Positions 55,851-64,000 of a stretch of DNA of 64,000 nucleotides are shown here, piece after piece. The notes under the pieces are model-generated. The model was not told the DNA's origin and searched no databases. It saw only the letters and a program-made list of their open reading frames with translations. This DNA comes from Diplolepis rosae (Eukaryota; Arthropoda; Insecta; Hymenoptera; Diplolepididae). Location: positions 2,255,501-2,319,500 of the forward strand of contig JAPYXD010000717.1 of NCBI GenBank assembly GCA_030998225.1, given 5' to 3'. The position numbers and the translations under genes are program-made. Positions within the stretch are counted from its first letter, which is position 1. Each line of letters begins with the position of its first letter.

Positions 55851-58516
55851 TATTTAAACATTGAGCAATCAATTTAGTTCAGTGTTGAAGTTTGTCTGAT
55901 TATTTTGAAGTTTTTTTTCAACATTGAGCAATCAATTTAGTTCAGTGTTGAAGTTTGTTTGTTTATTTTGAAGTTTTGTTTAAACATTGAGCAATCATTT
56001 TAGTTCAGTGTTGAAGTTTGTTTGATTATTTTGAAGTTTTTTTTTCAACATTGAGCAATCAATTTAGTTCAGTGTTGAAGTTTGTTTGATTATTTTAAAG
56101 TTTTGTTTAAACATTGAGCAATCATTTTAGTTCAGTGTTGGTTCTTGTCTGACTATTACGAAGTTTTATTTAAACATTGAGCAATCAATTTAGTTCAGTG
56201 TTGAAGTTTGTTTGATTATTTTGAAGTTTTGTTTAAACATTGAGCAATCATTTTAGTTCAGTGTTGAAGTTTGTTTGATTATTTTGAAGTTTGTTTGATT
56301 ATTTTGAAGTTTTATTTCAACATTGAGCAATCAATTTAGTTCAGTGTTGAAGTTTGTTTGATTATTTTGAAGTTTTATTTCAACATTGAGCAATCAATTT
56401 AGTTCAGTGTTGAAGTTTGTTTGATTATTTTGAAGTTTTATTTAAACATTGAGCAATCATTTTAGTTCAGTGTTGAATTTTGTTTGATTATTTTGAAGTT
56501 TTATTTAAACATTGAGCAATCAATTTAGTTCAGTGTTGAAGTTCGTTTGATTATTTTGAAGTTTTATTTAAACATTGAGCATTCATTTTAGTTCAGTGTT
56601 GAAGTTTGTTTGATTATTTCCAAGTTTGTTTAAACATTGAGAAATCATTTTAGTTCAGTGTTGGTTTTGTCTGATTATTACGAAGTTTTATTTAAGATTG
56701 AGCAATCATCTTAGTTCAGTGTTGAAGTTTGTTTGATTATTTCCAAGTTTTGTTTAAACATTGAGCAATCATTTTAGTTCAGTGTTGAAGTTTGTCTGAT
56801 TATTTCCAAGTTTTGTTTAAACATTGAGCAATCAATTTAGTTCAGTGTTGAAGTTTGTTTGATTATTTTGAAGTTTTATTTAAACATTGAGCAATCATTT
56901 TAGTTCAGTGTTGAAGTTTGTCTGATTATTTTGAAGTTTTTTTTCAACATTGAGCAATGAATTTAGTTCAATGTTGAAGTTTGTTTGATTATTTCCAAGT
57001 TTTGTTTAAACATTGAGCAATCATTTTAGTTCAGTGTTGGTTCTTGTCTGACTATTACGAAGTTTTATTTAAACATTGAGCAATCAATTTAGTTCTGTGT
57101 TGAAGTTTGTTTGATTATTTCCAAGTTTTGTTTAAACATTGAGCAATCATTTTAGTTCAGTGTTGAAGTTTGTTTGATTATTTTGAAGTTTGTTTGATTA
57201 TTTTGAAGTTTTATTTCAACATTGAGCAATCAATTTAGTTCAGTGTTGAAGTTTGTTTGATTATTTTGAAGTTTTATTTCAACATTGAGCAATCAATTTA
57301 GTTCAGTGTTGAAGTTTGTTTGATTATTTCCAAGTTTTGTTTAAACATTGAGCAATCATTTTAGTTCAGTGTTGAAGTTTGTCTGATTATTTCCAAGTTT
57401 TGTTTAAACATTGAGCAATCATTTTAGTTCAGTGTTGGTTCTTGTCTGACTATTACGAAGTTTTATTTCAACATTGAGCAATCATTTTAGTTCAGTGTTG
57501 AAGTTTGTTTGATTATTTTGAAGTTTTGTTTAAACATTGAGCAATCATTTTAGTTCAGTGTTGAATTTTGTTTGATTATTTTGACATTTTATTTCAAGAT
57601 TGAGCAATCAATTTAGTTCAGTGTGGAAGTTTGTTTGATTATTTTGAAGTTTTATTTCAACATTGAGCAATCATTTTAGTTCAGTGTTGAAGTTTGTTTG
57701 ATTATTTCCAAGTTTGTTTAAACATTGAGAAATCATTTTAGTTCAGTGTTGGTTTTGTCTAATTATTACGAAGTTTTATTTAAGATTGAGCAATCATCTT
57801 AGTTCAGTGTTGAAGTTTGTTTGATTATTTCCAAGTTTTGTTTAAACATTGAGCAATCATTTTAGTTCAGTGTTGAAGTTTGTCTGATTATTTCCAAGTT
57901 TTGTTTAAACATTGAGCAATCAATTTAGTTCAGTGTTGAAGTTTGTTTGATTATTTTGAAGTTTTATTTAAACATTGAGCAATCATTTTAGTTCAGTGTT
58001 GAAGTTTGTCTGATTATTTTGAAGTTTTTTTTCAACATTGAGCAATCAATTTAGTTCAATGTTGAAGTTTGTTTGATTATTTCCAAGTTTTGTTTAAACA
58101 TTGAGCAATCATTTTAGTTCAGTGTTGGTTCTTGTCTGACTATTACGAAGTTTTATTTAAACATTTAGCAATCAATTTAGTTCTGTGTTGAAGTTTGTTT
58201 GATTATTTTGAAGTTTTATTTCAACATTGAGCAATCAATTTAGTTCAGTGTTGAAGTTTGTTTGATTATTTTGAAGTTTTATTTCAACATTGAGCAATCA
58301 ATTTAGTTCAGTGTTGAAGTTTGTTTGATTATTTTGAAGTTTTATTTAAACATTGAGCAATCATTTTAGTTCAGTGTTGAAGTTTGTTTGATTATTTCCA
58401 AGTTTGTTTAAACATTGAGAAATCACTTTAGTTCAGTGTTGGTTCTTGCCTGACTATTACGAAGTTTTCTTTCAACATTGAGCAATCAATTTAGTTCAGT
58501 GTTGAAGTTTGTTTGA

Positions 58517-59700
58517 TTCTGACGTCGTCAGCGGCGCACACGACAAGTGCGTCATCCTCGAAGCCGACGATGCTCGTTCCAGCAGGTAGGTCCATGCACA
58601 GAAAGTCATCGTACATGACGTTCCAAACGAGTGGACCCACCCGCGACCCTTGAGGAGCGCCACATGTCATCTCTTCTTGAAGAGACCATTTGTCGCCCTC
58701 GTAAATCACCCACCTTTCGCTCAGATCGTCATCTATCATCCGCAACAGGTAGTCTGGAACCTTTTTCCGCATCATCGCCTCGATGCAGATGTCCCATCTC
58801 GCGGTATTGAACGCATTGCGTATGTCAATGCTAATCAACGCACAGAATCCCTTACGCTTACCAGTTCCTTTTCTTGCATTTGTGGCGATGTTAACCACAG
58901 CTTGGATGGCGTCCACAGTGGACCTGCCTTTCCTGAATCCGAACTGGTTTTCCTAGAGCCCGTTCTCCCCGACTAAGAGAGCCTGAAGCCGTTGTAGAAT
59001 CAACTCCTCCAGAAGCTTCCCCATCGTATCCAATAGGCATATTGGTCTATACGACGAGGCAACCCCTAGAGGTTTGTGGCCCTTCCTCAGCAGGACCAAC
59101 CTCTGCTTCTTCCAATCTGCGAAGAACCTCCCATCCCGAAGACAGGAGTTGAAGGCTTCTAGGAGGATCTCCGGGTATGCCCCGATCACCTCTTTGAGGA
59201 TCTCGTTCGGCACCCCATCGATACCCGGCGCTGTATTTGCCTTAAGTCGTCCACCCGCTCTCTTTAGTTCTTCGAGAGTGAAGAGTTCCTCGCGCCGGAC
59301 CACGCAGGAACTTCGGTCCTGTCTTTGGAACGGCTCCACGTGTGGAAACAAGCTTCGCACAATGTACTTGACTCGATCGGGATTATCCAGGCCCGGGGTC
59401 TTTCTTCTAGCCACCGATCTCTTGGTGACTATTTTGAAGGCGAGACCCCATGGGTCCTTCTCGACCTCACCGATCAAGTCTTTCCAGCTTTGAAGTCGGC
59501 TTTTCTTTATGCCTCGCCTAAAAGCTGTTCTTGCCCCTTTCCATGCCTCGTGCAGCATGGCATCCCCCTTTGAACGGGTGAATTTTCGCCGCGCTGCGAG
59601 GCATTCTCGACGTAGGGCTGCCAACCGCCGAGCCGCGCGCGCAGCTACCCCCACCCTTCGCGGACAGTATATAAGGAGGGACGGAATGCTGAGACAGGAA
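58517..59700 (-). pseudogene. R1-clade-like reverse transcriptase fragment
   Basis: The minus-strand frame from 59654 to 58953 and its continuation to 58517 are the same frame, interrupted by one TAG at 58953-58955. It shows APGIDGVPNEIL, SSYRPICLLDTMGKLLEELI, ENQFGFRKGRSTVDAIQAVV, IDIRNAFNTARW, MTCGAPQGSRVGPL and then FEDDALVV. The last is the catalytic box, with Glu where Ala is usual. It is cut off just after this box by the satellite. The endonuclease at the other end is missing. Closely related to the + strand remnant at 6850-7620. Confidence 0.88.
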
Positions 59701-59769
59701 CGGGTACGAGAACTCCAGAAAGCGTACCAGCTGACTGATCAACAGCTGTTACAAGGCTTTCCATAACTC

Positions 59770-60257
59770 CTTAGAGGAGTCATCAGCATCAATCATTATA
59801 AAATAACGTAAAAATAATCAATTTGTCATAAAACAATAATTTTTATTTGAATCATGTAAAATTGATCTAATCCTGAGTTAATTAGTTGAAATTTATTTAA
59901 AATAACCTAAAGTAATCATATTGTCATAAAGAAATGATGTATATTCGATTTGCATCAAATTGATCTATTTCTGAATGAATCAGTTGGAGTTTATGAAAAG
60001 TAACCTAAAAATAAGTTATTTGTTAATTATATGAGAAGTGTTTCCAATCACCTTTCTGGCCGTCAATCCGAGCTTTGCAGTCGTTTGTCACTTCACCACG
60101 CTTCGATCACTATCGTTTGCGTTTGAAGCTCTCGTATTTTATCCATTTTTATCTCCCGTTATTAATCTCTTAATAAATGGCTCCATTTTATTGCGTTTTA
60201 ACAACGTATCGCGGATTTCGATACGATACACCATCTACTGTCAAAATTCGGAAAATA
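59770..60257. repeat. Short tandem repeat of about 121 bp, then unassigned sequence
   Basis: AAAATAACGTAAAAATAATC near 59801 recurs in diverged form near 59899 and 60000, with shared TTGTCATAAA, AAATTGATCTA and GAGTTAATTAGTTG-type blocks. No gene is visible from 60040 to 60257. Confidence 0.5.
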
Positions 60258-61145
60258 CTTTCTGTTAAAAAAAAAAAAAGGTGAATTTTCAAATTTCGCT
60301 GGCTATGTACATTCGATTTTCGATTTTTTTCCTATGTTGGCACACTGGTCCTGAATGTATGTTGGCAGTTTCAACAATATAGCATTTTTTGTTTGTTTGT
60401 GAGAGGCATAAAGGTTAGAAGTGTTTTGCGTGTGCTGGCGATTTTCTGCTGTCGAAAAAAATGGATCAAAGAATATGGATCAAATTTTGTGTAAAAAATG
60501 GAATTAAGTGCTCAAAAACACTTGAAATGTTGAAAGTGGCATACGGTGGGTGTACTGTAAGTCAAAAAAGTGTTTGCAAGTGGTACAAGCTCTTCACAGA
60601 AGGTCGCGAAGAGGTGAATGACGACGTTTGCCCTGGACAGCCCAGCACGTCAACAACCAATGAAAACACTGAAGCAGTGAAGAAAATTGTTGTGGAGAAT
60701 CGTCGAATCACTATTAGAGAAGTTTCTGAGGATGTCAGCATATCGGTTGGCTCATGCCATGCAATTTCTTCGGATATTTTGGGTCTGAAGCGTGTGGTAG
60801 CGAAGTTCGTTCCAAAATTGCTGAATTTTGACCTGATCACTCGTCATTGCCGTGTTCAATCAGATTAAGCCCCCTGTGACTTTTCCCTGTTCCCAAGATT
60901 GAAGAGAGCCATGAAAGGACGGCGTTTTGCTACGATTGAGAAGATAAAAAGTGAATCGCTGAGAGAGCTTAAGGACATACCAAAAAGTGCATATCAGAAG
61001 TGCTTCGAAGATTGAAAGAAACGCTGGCACAAGTGTATTATATCTGAAGGGGATTACTTTCAAGGGGACAACATAGAAATTCATGAATAAATTAATATTT
61101 TTCGAATAAAAATGAAAATTCACCTTATTTTTTTAACAGACCTCG
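60258..61145 (+). mobile_element. Internally deleted mariner
   Basis: The right end AATTCACCTTATTT..ACAGACCTCG (61117-61145), followed by TA, mirrors the left end TCTGTTAAAA..GGTGAATTTTC (60261-60290). The outermost left bases are degraded. Element size is about 890 bp. The terminal CGAGGTCTGT is shared with the mariner at 960-1841, so the two are related. Confidence 0.85.
60461..61090 (+). pseudogene. Mariner transposase with internal deletion
   Basis: From ATG 60461 the HTH_48 domain (MDQRIWIKFCVKNG, SVCKWYKLFTEGR) and the second DNA-binding region (ITIREVSEDVSISVGSCH) are intact to about 60840. A stop at 60866 follows. The C-terminal part resumes with PCDFSLFPRLKRAMKGRRF (about 60873) and ends with RWHKCIISEGDYFQGDNIE. 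The segment with the first two catalytic aspartates is absent. Confidence 0.88.
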
Positions 61146-61147
61146 TA

Positions 61148-61820
61148 TGTGTCCAGACCGGCTTTTGAAGGCTGTGATATTCCTCTTTCCGGCAATATCA
61201 GTTTTGCTTCTATCGGTTGATAAATAGGAATGTTATGACAGTTCTCTGAAAACAACTTTTTTGTGGATGTTGAAATAGAGAGAGGTTAGAAGATGATAAT
61301 CGTGAAGGAAAGCCTCGGTCTTATAAACAGGTCTGAAAATTCCTAGTGGTACGCGTATCTCACTTTTTTAGGCTAATGTTCCTGTAAATATAATGGAGTG
61401 TTTAAATGATGTAATAAAATAAATTATGTCAAGTTTTCTTTTACTGACAAATAAACATCAAATTATGGCAAAAAATCAATATTTTTAATTTTTAAATTTC
61501 TGATGTTCCAGTCCCGAATGGTGTTGCTTGCAACGAAACACCTTTTTTAGAACTGAAATCCCCGTTTCATTTAGAAGAATGTAAGTAATATACTCGTAGA
61601 CTTTCAAATTTCTCACTTGCTGTTCCTACAAATTCGACTTGGACGACAGAATCTGGAAATAACGAAAATACATTACTCAGTATATACTTACTAATAATTA
61701 TAGAATTCTATATATTCAAAACAGATTTTATAATAATCTTAAATTCAACACATGCGAATTTCAAACTCAACATACGAAATTACAAAGTACAATAAGGATC
61801 TTACTATAAATGAAATATGC
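61148..61820. other. No recognisable feature
   Basis: AT-rich sequence between the mariner and the P-like fragments. No motif was recognised on either strand. Confidence 0.45.
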
Positions 61821-61822
61821 TA

Positions 61823-62210
61823 TTAATTTTCAAGTTTTGCTAGTTTTATTTTCACAGGAGATTTCTTCTTTAATTTTTGGTTTTCCCAATACGCAAACTG
61901 TCTTATTCTAAGTCCAATATAAGTAATGCATGGCGTAAGACAATAAATCAGATGCGTGTTTCTTGCAGGGAAAGGAAAATGAATACTTTCCCAAAACTTC
62001 GATGGTAAGGTCAAATACATCAGCACTTTTGGAATTTTTTTGAGAACATTGTTCAATAAAATTAATTAGCTTGAATAAATATAAGTTAGGATGAATCAAT
62101 CCTTCTCTCGTTTTCATATCGACTAATAGAGCCACCGGGTTATAATTTTTGTACTTTGTAAATGTTTCAGTAAATGATTTGCATTCCTTATACTCCTCTT
62201 TTTTCTAAAC
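61823..62210 (-). pseudogene. P-element-like transposase, C-terminal fragment
   Basis: Minus strand. EEYKECKSFTETF, NPVALLVDMKTREGLIHPN, then FPCKKHASDLL and, after a one-base frame change near 61915, LRIRQFAYWENQKLKKKS. These match the C-terminal end of P-element/THAP9-type transposases as I know the family. AG just before the first block (62208) could be a splice acceptor. Confidence 0.6.
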
Positions 62211-62759
62211 TTGTTTACAAAGATAACCTTAAATAGTATGAAGAAGTATTAGAAAAACAAGCAAGTAATAACTAAGTAAAACATAAAAAAAAAATATTAC
62301 TTTCACAATAACACAGTATTCTACATACGTAAATTATTGGCATTGAACGAGCACTGAACGAGATAATACAAAAACTACTTTGCACTAGTTTGTTTTTGTT
62401 TTTTTTTCCCATCAAATAACAAGCTAATTTTCTTTTCATAAATACAATTGTTAGTATACTTAGTACCTACGTTTTTGATTAGTGGATGCCAGAAAATGTG
62501 TACACAAATTTATTAAATTGAAATGAAAAACCTGTCACATAATAAATAATATAATACAATCAACAATGGGAGCTAATGCAACATCATGTTCAATAATTTC
62601 TACAAATGGGTGGCTTAATTGCGCTGTATACTGATATTAACTTACATAATTAAAGGGAAGTACAAATTGGATGTTCGTTACTCCCAGCGGCGTAACGAAT
62701 CGTACCGAAAAAATTATTTTTTTTACAGAAAACAATTATATTAGTCTTAAAAAACCATA

Positions 62760-63005
62760 TCAATACTTAAAAACACAAAAAATGACCTCCAAATTATCCT
62801 GGTTGACTTTTCCTGTAAACAAATACCTGAAATCGTACTTATCAGTTGAGTATATGCAGAGATCCATCGTTGAAGTAATAATCAATCTTAAGCCACGTGC
62901 CGTTTCATATAAAAAAAATTCATCCCCAGAGATTAGGCCTTTCAACTTATTATTTTCCCAACTATTCAGCCACTCGAGCGATTCTCTAATAAACTGCATA
63001 ATGAA
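62760..63005 (-). pseudogene. P-element-like transposase, insertion/catalytic-domain fragment
   Basis: The minus-strand open frame of 79 codons contains ETARGLRLIITSTMDL and then FRYLFTGKVNQDNLE, close to the GLR.TL.ST..L and LTGK.NQD.LE.FFG signature of P-type transposases. It stops at 62760. The intervening 550 bp to the C-terminal fragment shows no coding, so it is either an intron or eroded sequence. Confidence 0.72.
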
Positions 63006-63211
63006 ATAAATATAATTACATCGAATAACAATGAATAAACGAAAAAATTGTCAGCGATATACCTTAAAAATCAAATTTATGAGACAAATAAAATTGTAAG
63101 CCGACTGCCACTGAATTACCTAGAACCTGTTGAAGTAATGAAAAGTCAAATGTGTCAGAGTCAAAGAAAAAAATAAAAGTTTTTTTTTTTTTTAAATATT
63201 TAGAAATAAAC

Positions 63212-63340
63212 TTTTGAACAATTTTTTCTGTGAAAAAAGGAACGCTTCCACTCCGCTGGGTTTCGAGCCCAGGACCTTTCTATTGCCAGTCGAATGCTCT
63301 ATCATCTGAACTACGGAGGTTCCACAAAACTTTTCTCACA
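63212..63340 (-). repeat. tRNA-like repeat, copy A
   Basis: On the minus strand it reads CCTCCGTAGTTCAGATGATA (D-arm-like with A box), then an anticodon-like TTCGACTGGCAATAGAA and a T arm CTGGGCTCGAAACCCAG (B box). The acceptor stem is imperfect. It is followed by GAAAAAATTGTTCAAA. Copy B lies 325 bp away. Probably a tRNA-derived SINE, although a real tRNA with a GGC-like anticodon was considered. Confidence 0.6.
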
Positions 63341-63536
63341 GAATCTATTCACGCCAATTTGGCCACGGATATATCATGAACTATATACAAATTTTTCTAA
63401 ATCATTTCAGTCGATTATGTCGATAATTAGAAGAGTGTATCACTCACCATGATAACCGAACTCTACCATATCGACCCTATCAACCTGTGATTTAGAATTA
63501 ACGTTATTTAAGACCAGATGGAATCTTCAATATATA

Positions 63537-63663
63537 TTTGAACAATTTTTTCTGTGAAAAAAGGAACGCTTCTACTCCGCTAGGTATCGAGCCCAGGACC
63601 TTTCGGTTGCCGGTCGAATGCTCTATCATCTGAGCTATGGAGGTTCCACAAAACTTTTCTCAC
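63537..63663 (-). repeat. tRNA-like repeat, copy B
   Basis: About 93 percent identical to copy A over its full length, including the non-tRNA flanks (CACAAAACTTTTCTCAC on one side, GAACAATTTTTTCTGTG on the other). This shows the whole 127-bp unit duplicates as a block, as a SINE would. Confidence 0.65.
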
Positions 63664-63934
63664 CTTCTTTCAATTATGTTTTCCATGCCAGTCTCGAAAC
63701 TTATCTGTCGCACTGTCTATATAGAACGATACGTTCTCGTCAAATCACGCACACGCTCGTTTACAACGCTGAGACATAAAACTTGGAACTTATGTAGTGA
63801 ATGCAAGAATTATTCAGAATTTTTTAGAGTAGCAGTATCGTGACAAGAGTTTTTGGGCCTTACCCAAGTAAAAATAATTCAACATTTTTTATAAATTCTT
63901 CATAAAATATAAAAAAAATTCAGTATAATTAATT

Positions 63935-63975
63935 AATTATTATAATTATTAATATATATATATATATATATATTG
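63935..63975. repeat. AT dinucleotide microsatellite
   Basis: A run of TA repeats at the window edge within very AT-rich sequence. Confidence 0.9.
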
Positions 63976-64000
63976 TATTATGATTATTAATTAATATTTA

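Larger units (their letters stand above)
46640..58516. repeat. 63-bp satellite array, about 188 copies
   Basis: The basic unit is 63 bp, for example GTTGAAGTTTGTTTGATTAT followed by TTTGAAGTTTTATTTCAACA, TTGAGCAATCAATTTAGTTC and AGT. It is about 75 percent A+T, and no frame stays open for 60 codons. Discrete variants alternate: GAAG after TTTT, CCAAG or ACGAAG; TATTTCAACA or TGTTTAAACA (the latter a perfect palindrome); ATCAATTTA or ATCATTTTA; TTCAGTG or TTCTGTG. Higher-order periods of 1067 bp and 3941 bp are visible. It begins inside the env-like gene and ends inside an R1-like RT. Confidence 0.98.

Noticed and set aside
46640..58516. Possible CRISPR array
   Set aside because: Monomers are contiguous with no unique spacers, and the genome is animal. 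It is a satellite.
61908..63009. ATM C-terminal exons on the + strand here
   Set aside because: The coding seen is on the minus strand and matches P-type transposases. No kinase motifs.
63240..63310. Functional tRNA-Ala gene
   Set aside because: The acceptor stem is mismatched, the flanks are repeated together with the core, and a GGC anticodon is unusual for eukaryotic tRNA-Ala. A SINE is more likely.

Overview
This is a stretch of an animal nuclear genome, almost certainly an insect and possibly a hymenopteran (the order is a guess). It is AT-rich and has spliced coding exons, many Tc1/mariner, R1/jockey, Penelope, gypsy, copia, PIF/Harbinger and P-like remnants, tRNA-like repeats and an 11.9-kb satellite. 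Nothing looks bacterial. Most single-frame open stretches belong to decaying mobile elements.

The only host gene I can identify is the N-terminal half of ATM (Drosophila tefu), on the + strand in three phase-compatible exons: 9512-9862, 9938-10337 and 24172-28484. They are separated by a 75-bp intron and a 13.8-kb intron packed with nested transposons. The last exon ends at a good splice donor inside the FAT-domain region. No FAT remainder, PI3K-like kinase or FATC coding was recognised in the remaining 35.5 kb. Either the next intron is enormous or the gene is broken here.

Layout. 1-3300: a solo-LTR-like repeat with a mariner and a TTAA-flanked MITE nested in it. 3500-9000: degenerate iterons, non-LTR fragments and a deleted mariner-superfamily element. 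9512-10337: ATM exons. 10338-24171: the intron, holding a 4.5-kb jockey-clade retrotransposon with a clean 12-bp target duplication, two nested DNA elements with 120-bp tandem repeats, a decayed repeat-borne gene of unknown class, and a Penelope-like inverted pair interrupted by a mariner. 24172-28484: the large ATM exon. 28485-38000: a near-perfect foldback element, Tc1, LTR, mariner, PIF/Harbinger and copia fragments. 38000-40000: a minus-strand gypsy fragment split by a TA-flanked element carrying a lysine-rich 155-residue ORF. 40065-46640: a + strand gypsy-type element with six zinc knuckles in gag, two protease domains, an extra domain before integrase and a broken envelope-like gene. 46640-58516: a 63-bp satellite with two levels of higher-order repeat. 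58517-64000: an R1-like RT fragment, a deleted mariner, P-transposase fragments and two tRNA-like repeats.

The best candidates for something new are the 38283-39431 element, the higher-order satellite bounded by two truncated retroelements, the tandem-protease/extra-domain gypsy element, and the unknown gene family seen in three decayed copies.
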